A stretch of 64,000 nt of DNA from Micromonospora sp. Llam0 (lineage in GTDB: Bacteria > Actinomycetota > Actinomycetes > Mycobacteriales > Micromonosporaceae), in NCBI RefSeq assembly GCF_003751085.1, contig NZ_RJJY01000001.1, forward strand, positions 4,340,001-4,404,000, in the 5' to 3' direction. The position numbers and the translations under genes are program-made. The notes below the pieces were generated by a model. That model was not told the DNA's origin and made no database searches. It saw only the letters and a program-made list of their open reading frames with translations. This document shows, one piece after another, positions 1-8,102 of this stretch (position 1 is the first letter of the stretch; every line of letters begins with the position of its first letter).

Positions 1-766
1 GCATCACCAGCCGGTCGACTTTGGGTCGGCCGGTGCGGTAGTCCTCGAACGCGGTCAGCACCACCTGCTGCCCGGCGGTCGCCGAGGAGAACTGGAACGG
101 GCCGGTGCCGACGAGGTTCTTGCCGATGTCGGCGCCGTACTCGGCGAGTGCGGCGGAGGAGATGATCCGGCCGCCGATGTCGGAGAGCCGGTTGAGCACG
201 GTGGCGTCGGGGCTGTTGAGCACCATCACCACGGTGTACTCGTCGGGGGCGTCCAGCGAGGCGACGTTGGCACCGAGGCTGCGCAGCGGCCGGGACGACC
301 CCTCGGGCAGGGTCGGGTCGTCCTCGTTGAACTGCCGACCGAGGCTGGCCAGCACGTCCGCCGAGGTGAAGGTGGTGCCGTCGTGGAAGGTGACGCCCTG
401 GCGCAGGGTGAAGGTGTAGGTCAGCCCGTCGTCGGAGATTTCCCAGCTCTCGGCGAGGTCGGCCTGTGGCTCGTTGGTCTCGAAGGAGATGAAGGTCAGC
501 CCACGGCAGATGCAGTCGACCGCCATCCAGTCGCCGAGTGAGGTGTAGAAGGCCGGGTCGTGGACGGCGCTGGTGGCGTCGATGCCGAGCGTGAGGGTGC
601 CGCCGCTGGTGGTGCCGTCGTCGCCGTCTTCGCTGCCGTCGGAGGCGACGCCGCAGGCGGCGAGCAGGCTGCTGGCGCCGAAGCCGAGGCCGAGCAGACC
701 GGCGCCACGCAGCATCGCGCGACGGGTTATCAGGTGCTGCGGGAGGTTGCGGGGATCGTCCGACAT
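1..766 (-). CDS. ABC transporter substrate-binding lipoprotein, family 5 (C-terminus cut by window edge)
   Basis: The first 255 residues are present and the frame runs off the window start. The N-terminus has a twin-arginine pair (R15-R16) in TRRAML, a hydrophobic stretch and a lipobox LLAAC (Cys38), so export as a lipoprotein, possibly by Tat, is expected. The mature part fits the family-5 (oligopeptide/nickel type) binding proteins, with blocks such as SWEISDDGLTYTFTLR and GVTFHDG and the family's GTGPF segment near residue 227. A GAGGAG ribosome site lies 8 nt before the ATG. It is on the same strand as the copper amine oxidase upstream and has its own TTGGATCCAA site, so it probably delivers the substrate of the amine-catabolic genes. 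Permease and ATPase genes would lie outside the window. The substrate is unknown. Confidence 0.9.
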   Translation of the reverse strand, partial: MSDDPRNLPQHLITRRAMLRGAGLLGLGFGASSLLAACGVASDGSEDGDDGTTSGGTLTLGIDATSAVHDPAFYTSLGDWMAVDCICRGLTFISFETNEPQADLAESWEISDDGLTYTFTLRQGVTFHDGTTFTSADVLASLGRQFNEDDPTLPEGSSRPLRSLGANVASLDAPDEYTVVMVLNSPDATVLNRLSDIGGRIISSAALAEYGADIGKNLVGTGPFQFSSATAGQQVVLTAFEDYRTGRPKVDRLVM

Positions 767-812
767 AGTGCGCTCCTCGGCAGGGTATGGGACGAAGATG
801 GATGAAATTTCA

Positions 813-830
813 TTTGGATTGGATCCAAAA
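813..830. promoter_or_regulatory. Candidate GntR operator, TTGGATCCAA palindrome
   Basis: The perfect 10-nt palindrome TTGGATCCAA lies at 819-828 in a T/A-rich pocket of the 181-nt gap between the binding-protein gene and the amine oxidase gene. It is preceded by an overlapping TTTGGAT half site, and its centre is about 57 nt upstream of the binding-protein start. The same palindrome recurs at 3108 and 11027. Regulation by the GntR protein encoded at 3269 is an inference. Confidence 0.6.
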
Positions 831-947
831 CCATCATCTGCGGTACCCAATTCGGGTCCGTATCGCGATTGTGAACGTCTGGTGTCGGGATGTCGAGAGT
901 GGACAGGGTCCCCCATGGCCGGCGCGGTGGCCGACGTGCCGGCCGGG

Positions 948-2960
948 TCAGTCGGCCGGCACCACGTCTGTTCCGGTGGAGCAGCAGGCACTGCCCGCAC
1001 CGCGGGCAGCGGCCGGATCCGGCACGTCCATCGCCGGATTGCGGTCGAAGAAGCCGTCCGGTTCGAGGATCATGTGGATCGCGTCCACCGGCATCACCGG
1101 CCACTGCTCGGGGCGCGGGAAATGATGGGTGCCGAGCACCGGCCACAGCACCAGCTCCGCGCCGTCGATCGACCGGTCCTGGCGCTGCCAGACCTGTACA
1201 CCGTCGTCGCCCGGCTCGGCGTGGTTGGGATAGCGGCCACCGAGGAACTGCTCCTGCGGGTCGTACGGGGTGGCCCACAGGTGCTGGTGGATGAACGGTG
1301 CCCGGCGGGCCATCACCGAGTCCGGCCGGGCGAACGACCGGGTGGTGTTCGGCAGCAGCAGCCGGTAGGCCGTCGGTTCACCGTACCGGTTGGTCCGGGT
1401 GGTGCTCTCCACCCGCCAGCGGCGGGCTGACGACGGATCGGTGCGGCGCGCCGCCTGCGACTCACGCAGCAGCGGGGTACGCACGTTGCGTACCGCGTTG
1501 CCGTACGGGTCGAGCGCCGGGTCGGTCTCGCCCTCGGCGTGCTCCTCGACCAGCCGGTTGCGCGGACCGTCCACCGCCATGTCCAGGCGTAGCCCGAAGT
1601 AGTGCTGGTGGGTCGGGGTCTGCACGTTCGGCGCGACGACCCGGCCGTAGCGCACCTCGTCGCCGTCGGCGATGCCGGAGGCGGAGAGCATCCCGGTCAG
1701 CTTGACCTCCAACTCGATCCGGCCGTCCTGGTAGAGCGACCAGTAGAAGCCGTAGTCGTAGTTGGCCACGGTCTGGAAGTTGGAGATGACCAACCGACGG
1801 GAGCGGCGCACCTGGCTGACCCCGCGACGCAGGTCGTTGTGCTTCCAGAGGATGCTGTGGTCCTCCTCGTGCATGCAGATCGCGTTCGGGATGGTCACCG
1901 GGTCGCCGTCGCCACCGAGGTAGGCCGTGTCGAAGTAGTAGATGACGCCGAGGCAGTCGCAGCCGAGGGCAAGCGAGTTGGTCAACGGCCCGGCACCGTA
2001 CTCGCCCCAGTCGAAGAAGTTCTTGCGGTACTGGGTGGAGTTGGGGTCGAGGTACGGCACGTACATCTCGTTGCAGGCGGCCCGCTTGACCACCGGGCGA
2101 CCCTGAAACTCCAGGTCGTACAGGACCAGGCCCTCGCGGTGGGTGAAGCCCACCCGCAGCTGCCAGCCTTGCCAGCTGACCTGCCAGCCGTCGACGTCGA
2201 AACTCGGACCGTCGGGCTGCACGACGTCCAACGGCCGCAGCCCGGGCCGGGTCGGCCAGGCATCGGCCTCCAGCGGGCCGGCCTCGGCCGAGATCGGCAC
2301 CACGCCGTGGTCCTCGACCTCCAGGACCTCCATGGTCGTCATGTCGATGATCGGCACCACGCCCTGCACCGGGCGCACGTAGCCGTTGTCGCCCTCGTCG
2401 ACGCGGTGCCAGACGGTGCCCCAGGTGAGCCGCCGGTCGGCGTACCGCTTCGGCTCGAAGCCGCCCATCGACTCGGCGTCGACCATCACCAGGGAGACGT
2501 CGTGGATGCCCCGCTTGGCGAGCACCTCGCGGAACACCGGGCTCTGCCGGCAGGCCTGGGCGGCGGCGCGGGCCTCCTCGGAGGTGATGCCGGGCCGACG
2601 CGGGTCGAGCGGCCGCCAGTCGAGGCAGCGGTCGCCGGCATCTTCGCCGTTATCGTGGTCCGACGCCGCACCGTCGTCCCGGCTCCCGGCGGCCAGCGCG
2701 ACGTCGATCTCCCAGGCGGTGCCGGCGGCGTGGTCCATGGCCACCAGTCCGAGTCGGACCTCCCCGGCCGCCGCCGTGCCGGCCAGGACGGCCCGGGCGT
2801 GTGCCTCGTCCAGCGTGGCCCCCCAGAACCGGGTCCGCTCGCCGAGCCGACCGTCGGCGCGGGCGGCGGCGACGGCCCGGGCGATCTCCGCCGGGCTGGG
2901 TGGGTCGAGCGGATGGTTGCGGTGATTGCGCCCGTCCGGGCTGGGGTGGCACGCGCTCAC
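948..2960 (-). CDS. Copper-containing (TPQ) primary amine oxidase
   Basis: Oxidises primary amines to aldehydes with release of ammonia and hydrogen peroxide. The 670-residue length is normal for bacterial copper amine oxidases. Visible signatures are the topaquinone site TVANYDY (Tyr401 is the TPQ precursor), the catalytic-base region FFDWGEY (Asp317, 84 residues before the TPQ Tyr as in the Arthrobacter enzyme), the LGCDCLG and ICMHEED blocks, and the copper-ligand HQH pair with a later THHFPRPEQWP histidine region. The GTG start has an AGGAG site 6 nt upstream. It is divergent from the GntR gene, with two operator copies between them. The aldehyde product could feed the aldehyde dehydrogenase at 6636. 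The exact amine is not readable from sequence. Confidence 0.95.
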   Translation of the reverse strand: MSACHPSPDGRNHRNHPLDPPSPAEIARAVAAARADGRLGERTRFWGATLDEAHARAVLAGTAAAGEVRLGLVAMDHAAGTAWEIDVALAAGSRDDGAASDHDNGEDAGDRCLDWRPLDPRRPGITSEEARAAAQACRQSPVFREVLAKRGIHDVSLVMVDAESMGGFEPKRYADRRLTWGTVWHRVDEGDNGYVRPVQGVVPIIDMTTMEVLEVEDHGVVPISAEAGPLEADAWPTRPGLRPLDVVQPDGPSFDVDGWQVSWQGWQLRVGFTHREGLVLYDLEFQGRPVVKRAACNEMYVPYLDPNSTQYRKNFFDWGEYGAGPLTNSLALGCDCLGVIYYFDTAYLGGDGDPVTIPNAICMHEEDHSILWKHNDLRRGVSQVRRSRRLVISNFQTVANYDYGFYWSLYQDGRIELEVKLTGMLSASGIADGDEVRYGRVVAPNVQTPTHQHYFGLRLDMAVDGPRNRLVEEHAEGETDPALDPYGNAVRNVRTPLLRESQAARRTDPSSARRWRVESTTRTNRYGEPTAYRLLLPNTTRSFARPDSVMARRAPFIHQHLWATPYDPQEQFLGGRYPNHAEPGDDGVQVWQRQDRSIDGAELVLWPVLGTHHFPRPEQWPVMPVDAIHMILEPDGFFDRNPAMDVPDPAAARGAGSACCSTGTDVVPAD

Positions 2961-3107
2961 GATTGCTCCTGTCGCCGTCGCGGGAGTCGTTCCGATGCGG
3001 TCCGGCTCGTCTGGGGTCGGTCTGCGTCGCGTCGTGGTGGCTGCGGCGGGCCGGTGCTTCCTAAGAACTCCCTGGCCAAGGTAGTCTCGGATACTACCTC
3101 AGGATCT

Positions 3108-3131
3108 TTGGATCCAAAACCGGGATCCAAA
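3108..3131. promoter_or_regulatory. Tandem GntR operator in the amine oxidase/gntR divergent promoter
   Basis: The 308-nt divergent gap 2961-3268 contains TTGGATCCAA at 3108-3117, followed 4 nt later by a second GGGATCCAAA at 3122-3131. This is the densest occurrence in the window and lies between the amine oxidase start (2960) and the regulator start (3269), as expected for combined autoregulation and target control. A second short inverted repeat, GGTAGT-N7-ACTACC, occurs at 3080-3098. No other gene is visible in this gap. Confidence 0.6.
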
Positions 3132-3268
3132 GCGAAATGTACGGGACCCGCAGGGTCACCGGCCGGCTTGCTATCGTGACACCCACATCGCACCACTGTG
3201 GAAACGATGGCGGCCGGGCCGGCACCCGGCCGGCTGCGCCGCACACCGAACAGACAGGGGCACCGGGC

Positions 3269-4024
3269 ATGCCAGTCAGCTCGACGGAAACCACCAGCAG
3301 TGCCCTCGTCGACGCCACCGCGGCCAAGATCCGCGCCAAGATCATGTCCGGCGAGATCCCGATCGGTGCCCAACTGCGCCAGGCCGAGCTGGCCAAGCTG
3401 CTCGGGGTCAGCCGCACCCCGGTCCGGGAGGCGCTGCGGCAACTGCAGACCGGCGGGCTGATCGAGGTGGTGCCGCACCGGGGGGCGGTGGTCCGGGTGC
3501 CGGCGCCGTGGGAGGTCCGGGAAGCCTACGAGGTCCGTGCGGAGCTGGAGGCGCTGGCCTGCGAACGGGCGGTCAGCCGGATCACCGACGACGTCCTGCA
3601 CGAGTTGCGGGAGGCCAACTCGCTGCTGCGGCGTACCGAGCAGGCCGCCCGGGGCAGCATCCCGCAGCGGCGGGTCGAGGACGACCCGGGGGTGGCCCGC
3701 GCCCGGGTGGCCCTGGCCGGCTCCACGAACGCCGCCAACGACCGGTTCCACACCCTCATCCACCAGGTGGCCGGCAACGACTGGCTGGCCAGGGTGATCA
3801 AGGAGATCAACGAGGCGTTCCCGCGCAACGTCTCGGCGCTGGTGCTGCAGGACAATCCGCGGCACCGCGACGACAACTTCCACGAGCACGAACGGATCAT
3901 CGCCGCGCTCACCGCGGAGGATGGCGAACGCGCTCGGCGCGAGATGCAGGCCCATGTGATCAGCGCCGGTGAGCAGTTGGCTCGCTGGTACGAGCGGCGG
4001 TCGGCGACGGTGTTCCGGGGTTGA
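3269..4024 (+). CDS. GntR family regulator, FCD/FadR type
   Basis: A 251-residue one-domain-each regulator. An N-terminal winged helix-turn-helix (about residues 10-75) includes LGVSRTPVREALRQL, the classic FCD-GntR recognition region. A C-terminal all-helical FCD ligand domain follows, with the metal/ligand-type DRFHTLIHQVAGN and HEHERIIAAL histidine motifs. I chose the ATG at 3269 because AGGGG sits 8 nt upstream and the family start fits. The longer frame from 3137 would run through the operator. It is divergent from the amine oxidase gene and convergent with, and overlapping by 65 nt, the fused aminotransferase/oxidase gene. It is the likely local repressor of the amine regulon via TTGGATCCAA sites. 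The ligand is probably the amine or its acid product (inference). Confidence 0.92.
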   Translation: MPVSSTETTSSALVDATAAKIRAKIMSGEIPIGAQLRQAELAKLLGVSRTPVREALRQLQTGGLIEVVPHRGAVVRVPAPWEVREAYEVRAELEALACERAVSRITDDVLHELREANSLLRRTEQAARGSIPQRRVEDDPGVARARVALAGSTNAANDRFHTLIHQVAGNDWLARVIKEINEAFPRNVSALVLQDNPRHRDDNFHEHERIIAALTAEDGERARREMQAHVISAGEQLARWYERRSATVFRG

Positions 4025-6575
4025 CCCGGTCGGCGGCCCAGTCCCCGGGTGGCACCCCGTCGACCCCCATCGCCGCCGGAGCCAGAAACTCCAGATCCGG
4101 CCGGGGCGCCCCGGTCGCCAAGTCGGCCAGCGCGGCGCCGATCGCCGGCCCGAACTTGAATCCGTGCCCGGAACAGGCCGCCGCGATCAACGCCTGCGGA
4201 TGCGCCGGCAGCGCCCCGACCGCGAACCGGTTGCCCGGTGCCATGGTGTAGCGGCAGGCCAGCTCGGCGGTGACCGGGCCGTCGGCGGCCGGCAGGAAAC
4301 GACGGGCGACGGAGAGCAGCTCGGCGCGCTCGGCGGCGGTCACCGGGCCGGGCGGTCGGCTCAGGTCGTCGACCGGGCCGTGGTCGAATCCCACCTTGAC
4401 GGCGTCCGGACCGTGGGCCGGGATGCCGTAGAGCAGACCGACGCCGGGGACCTCGACCGAGAACGGGCCGAGCGCCGGCGGGGCCAGCAGCGCCGGGGTG
4501 GACGAGCCGATGTGGATGTTGACGATCCGTACGGTGGTCAGCCGGCCGGCGAGCTCCGGCACCAGGTCCGCGGTCCACGGTCCGGCGCAGATGACCAGCC
4601 GGTCGGCGAGAACGTCACCGGAGTCGGTGTGCACCCGCACCCCGGCACCGTCCGGGTGCCAGCCGGTCACCCGGCAGCCGTCGCGGCGGCGCACCCCGGC
4701 GGCCCGGCCGAGCCCGGCCAGCGCCTCCATCGCGGCGGCGGCGTCGATCACGCCGGCCGCCGGATCGTGTACGGCCACCATGTCGGCGCCGAGCACCAAG
4801 CCCGGCGCGATGCCGGCGGCCTGGTTGGCGTCGACCAGGACACAGTCCGGTCCGCGCAGGGTGCTGCTGGTCCGGGCCGGTCGCGCGTACAGGCCGCCGA
4901 CGGTGCTGACCAACCGGCGACCGGCGGCCTGCTCCAGCTCGCGCCAACCGGTGTACGCGCGGTCCACCAGGCCGTCCCAGACCGGCGACGGGTAGGCGCG
5001 ACGGATCATCCGGGTCCGACCGTGGGACGACCCTTCGGTGTGCCCGGCCGGCAGCCGGTCGAGCTGGACCACCCGGACGCCACGGGCCGCGAGTGCCCAG
5101 GCCGCGCTGCGACCGTGCACGCCGGCACCGACGACGATCACGTCTGCCCGGCGGTCGGCACCGGTCAGCAGCGCGGGAGCCGGGGCCGGTGCGGCAGTCG
5201 GCGGCGCGGCGTCCGGCGCGGGTGGTGGAGTCGGCGCGGGTGGTGGAGTCGGCACGGGTGGTGGAGTCGGTACCCCGGTGGCCGTCGGGCGGGCCAGTCG
5301 GGCCAGCAGCGCGTCCACTTCGGTGTCGTCGTTGTAGACGTGCACCGAGGCGCGGACCACCGCCGGTAGGCCGCGTCGGCCCAGGTCCCACTGGCCGTGG
5401 CTGGCCGGCACGGCGACCAGGTGCAGGCCGGCGGCGCGCAACATGCGTACCGTCGTGGTCGGCTCCTCGCCGCCGCGGACGAAGGTGACGATGCCGCCGC
5501 CGGCCGCCGGCGGGTCGACCACGGTCACTCCGGGCAGCTCGGCCAGGCCGGCCCGCAGCCGGGCGGCCAGTCCGCTGACGTACGCCGAGATGGCGTCGAC
5601 GCCGAGGGCGAGCGCCTCGGTCAGCGCGGCGCCCAGGCCGAGCCGCAGCGCGTGCGACGCCTCCCAGGTCTCGTACCGGCGGGCGCCGGGCAGCAGGTCG
5701 TACTCCTCGTCGCCGGTCCACCGGGCACCACGTACGTCCGGGGTCAACGGCCGGGCGCGCTCGCGCAGCGCCGGGTCCAGGTAGAGCAGCCCGGTGCCGC
5801 GCGGTCCACGCAGGAACTTACGGCCGGTGGCGACCAGGATGTCGGCGTGCATCGCCCCAACGTCGACGGGCAGTTGGCCGACCGACTGGGTGGCGTCGAC
5901 CAGCAGCGGTACGCCGGCCGCGGCGACCCGGGCGCCGATCTGTGCGACCGGTTCGATCAGCGCCGACGAGGTCGGTACGTGGGCGACGGTGACCAGCGCG
6001 GCGGGCTGCCGCAGTGCCTGCTCCAGCTGGTGCAGGTCGACGCCGCCCGAGTCGTCGGTGGGCAGCACCTCGACGCTGATGCCCCGGGTGCGGCGCAGTT
6101 CGAGCAGGTGCAGTGCGGAGCTGACGTAGCTGGACGCGGAGGCGAGGATCCGGTCGCCGGGGCCGAGACGCAGCGCGTCGATCGCCCGGTGCCACGCGAC
6201 GGTGGCGCTCTCCACCAGGGCGACGTCCTCCCCGGTCGCGCCGATCAGCCGGCCGGCCAGGTGGTACACGTCGGCGGTCCGCTCGGCGGCGGCCTCGGCC
6301 GCCTCGTAGCCGCCGAGCCGCGACTCGAGCCGCAGGTGGTCGATGACCGTGTCGAGGACGGCGAGGCTGGGCAGTGCGGCGCCGGCGGCGTTGAGGTGGT
6401 GGGCCAGGGTCGCGCCGGGAGTGGCGGCCCGCAGCGCCGCCGGGTCCAGCGGCACAGGCACCGGGTCCGGCTGCAGCGGTGGGTGGTCCAGGGGCACGGG
6501 CGCCGGGTCGGCGGGCTCCGCGGCCGCACCCGCCGGCCCGTTCCGGGATGCAGAGTCTTTCAAGGTGGATCCCAT
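3960..6575 (-). CDS. Fusion protein: class-V aminotransferase + sarcosine-oxidase-like FAD amine oxidase
   Basis: Two enzymes in one polypeptide of about 870 residues. The N-terminal ~410 residues are a PLP class-V aminotransferase-like domain; the Schiff-base lysine is in TGRKFLRGPRG (Lys253 from this start). A proline/threonine linker with PTPPP repeats follows. The C-terminal ~400 residues form a DAO/monomeric-sarcosine-oxidase-like domain with the dinucleotide motif VIVVGAGVHGRSAAW, the substrate-side GSSHGRTRMIRR motif, the ACRYTMAP cysteine that carries covalent FAD in sarcosine oxidases, and CSGHGFKF. A GTG at 6629, 6 nt after the aldehyde dehydrogenase stop, is an alternative start. 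Neither start has a strong ribosome site, so translation is probably coupled. It is the last gene of the catabolic operon. Confidence 0.85.
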   Translation of the reverse strand: MGSTLKDSASRNGPAGAAAEPADPAPVPLDHPPLQPDPVPVPLDPAALRAATPGATLAHHLNAAGAALPSLAVLDTVIDHLRLESRLGGYEAAEAAAERTADVYHLAGRLIGATGEDVALVESATVAWHRAIDALRLGPGDRILASASSYVSSALHLLELRRTRGISVEVLPTDDSGGVDLHQLEQALRQPAALVTVAHVPTSSALIEPVAQIGARVAAAGVPLLVDATQSVGQLPVDVGAMHADILVATGRKFLRGPRGTGLLYLDPALRERARPLTPDVRGARWTGDEEYDLLPGARRYETWEASHALRLGLGAALTEALALGVDAISAYVSGLAARLRAGLAELPGVTVVDPPAAGGGIVTFVRGGEEPTTTVRMLRAAGLHLVAVPASHGQWDLGRRGLPAVVRASVHVYNDDTEVDALLARLARPTATGVPTPPPVPTPPPAPTPPPAPDAAPPTAAPAPAPALLTGADRRADVIVVGAGVHGRSAAWALAARGVRVVQLDRLPAGHTEGSSHGRTRMIRRAYPSPVWDGLVDRAYTGWRELEQAAGRRLVSTVGGLYARPARTSSTLRGPDCVLVDANQAAGIAPGLVLGADMVAVHDPAAGVIDAAAAMEALAGLGRAAGVRRRDGCRVTGWHPDGAGVRVHTDSGDVLADRLVICAGPWTADLVPELAGRLTTVRIVNIHIGSSTPALLAPPALGPFSVEVPGVGLLYGIPAHGPDAVKVGFDHGPVDDLSRPPGPVTAAERAELLSVARRFLPAADGPVTAELACRYTMAPGNRFAVGALPAHPQALIAAACSGHGFKFGPAIGAALADLATGAPRPDLEFLAPAAMGVDGVPPGDWAADRVNPGTPSPTAARTSEPTAHRR

Positions 6576-6635
6576 CGGTGATCGGGGCGGTGCCCGGTCC
6601 GGCGAGGTGCCACCGACAGGACCGGGCACCGCCGG

Positions 6636-8090
6636 TCAAAGCGCGACGACGACGCCCTTGCGCTCGCAGTACGAATGCAGGGCGTCGTCGCCCAGGTCCC
6701 GGCCCAGACCGGAGTCTCCGACTCCGCCGAAGGACAACGCCGGGTCGAAGATGTTGTACGTGTTCACCCAGACCGTGCCGGCCCGCAGCGCGGCCGCCAT
6801 CCGGTGGGCCCGGGACAGGTCCCGGGTCCACACCCCGGCGGCCAGCCCGTACGACGTGTCGTTGCCGATCGCGACCGCCTCGTCCTCGTCGTCGAAGGCG
6901 ATCACTCCGGTCACCGGCCCGAAGATCTCCTCCCGGGCGATCACCATGTCGTTGCGTACCCCGGTGAACAGGGTCGGCTCGACGAAGTAGCCCGGCCGGT
7001 CCGGCACCCCGCCGCCGACCGCGACCGTGGCACCCTCCCGGACGCCGGTCTCGATGTACGACAGCACCTGCTGGCGCTGCTCCTCGGAGACCAGCGGGCC
7101 GACGGTCACCCCGCCGTCCAGTCCGTTGCCCAGCGGCACCCGGCGGGTCGCCGCCGCCAGCCGCTCGGTCATCTCGTCCAGGATCGACCGCTGCACCAGC
7201 AGCCGGCTGCCGGCGGTGCACATCTGCCCGGAGTGGCCGAACGACGCCCGCATCGCGGTCAGCACCGCTGCGTCCAGGTCGGCGTCGGCGAAGACGATGT
7301 TCGGGCTCTTGCCGCCCAACTCCAGGGTGAGCCGCTTCATCGTTGACGCCGCCCCGGCCATCACCAGCCGACCCACCTCGGTGGAGCCGGTGAAGGACAC
7401 CTTCGCCACCTGAGGATGGGCGACCAGCGCCGCACCGACCTCGCCGTCGCCGGTGAGCACGTTGAACACCCCCGGCGGTACGCCGGCCTCGGCGGCCAGC
7501 GCGGCCACCCGCAACATGGTCAGCGGGGTCTGCTCGGCCGGCTTGACCACGATCGGGCAGCCGGCGGCCAACGCCGGGGCGATCTTGAAGCAGCCGGTCA
7601 TGATCGGAAAGTTCCACGGCAGGATCAGCGCCGCCACGCCGACCGGCTCCAGCACCGTGTAGACGTGGTGGCCGCCGCCGTCGATCGGCACCACGGTGCC
7701 GGTCAGCCGGCTGGTCGCCCCGGCGAAGTGCCGGAACGCCCGGGCCGCCGCACCGGTGTCGGCCCGGGAACGTTCGATCGGCTTGCCGTTGTCCCGGGTT
7801 TCCAGCACCGCCAGCTCTTCGAGGTGCGCCTCGATCAGGTCGGCGAGCCGGTGCAGCACCCTGGTCCGCTCCAGTGGGGCCAGCCCACTCCACCGGCGGT
7901 CGGCGTACGCCCGGGCGGCGGCGGCCACCGCCGCGTCCACGTCGTCGGCGGTGGCCTGGGCGACCCGGCTGATCACCGCACCGGTGGACGGGTCGCGCAC
8001 CTCGATCAGCGCGCGCCCGCCCGGGGCGATCCACTCGCCGTCGACGTGGAACGGCTCCAGGTCGGCCAGCGGGGCGACAGACGACGTCAT
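6636..8090 (-). CDS. NAD(P)+-dependent aldehyde dehydrogenase
   Basis: A 484-residue enzyme of normal ALDH length that oxidises an aldehyde to the carboxylic acid. Key motifs are PWNFPIMTGCFKIAPALAAG (substrate channel and cofactor loop), FTGSTEVG (cofactor binding), LELGGKSPN with general base Glu257, and SGQMCTAGSR with the nucleophile Cys291. It lies 12 nt downstream of the glutamine-synthetase-like gene and 60 nt before the fused amine oxidase ATG on the same strand, so it belongs to the Rieske-led operon. The obvious role is removal of the aldehyde made by the copper amine oxidase or by the FAD amine oxidase domain. Substrate specificity cannot be assigned. Confidence 0.93.
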   Translation of the reverse strand: MTSSVAPLADLEPFHVDGEWIAPGGRALIEVRDPSTGAVISRVAQATADDVDAAVAAAARAYADRRWSGLAPLERTRVLHRLADLIEAHLEELAVLETRDNGKPIERSRADTGAAARAFRHFAGATSRLTGTVVPIDGGGHHVYTVLEPVGVAALILPWNFPIMTGCFKIAPALAAGCPIVVKPAEQTPLTMLRVAALAAEAGVPPGVFNVLTGDGEVGAALVAHPQVAKVSFTGSTEVGRLVMAGAASTMKRLTLELGGKSPNIVFADADLDAAVLTAMRASFGHSGQMCTAGSRLLVQRSILDEMTERLAAATRRVPLGNGLDGGVTVGPLVSEEQRQQVLSYIETGVREGATVAVGGGVPDRPGYFVEPTLFTGVRNDMVIAREEIFGPVTGVIAFDDEDEAVAIGNDTSYGLAAGVWTRDLSRAHRMAAALRAGTVWVNTYNIFDPALSFGGVGDSGLGRDLGDDALHSYCERKGVVVAL

Positions 8091-8102
8091 CGGGCGACTC
8101 CC

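Noticed and set aside
2957..3955. Minus-strand open frame of about 330 codons opposite the GntR gene
   Set aside because: It has no recognisable domain, its composition follows the GC bias of the antisense strand, and it covers the divergent promoter and the better supported GntR gene.
6566..6574. TGGATCCCA near the start of the fusion gene
   Set aside because: Only part of the TTGGATCCAA palindrome and inside the coding start, so not listed as an operator.
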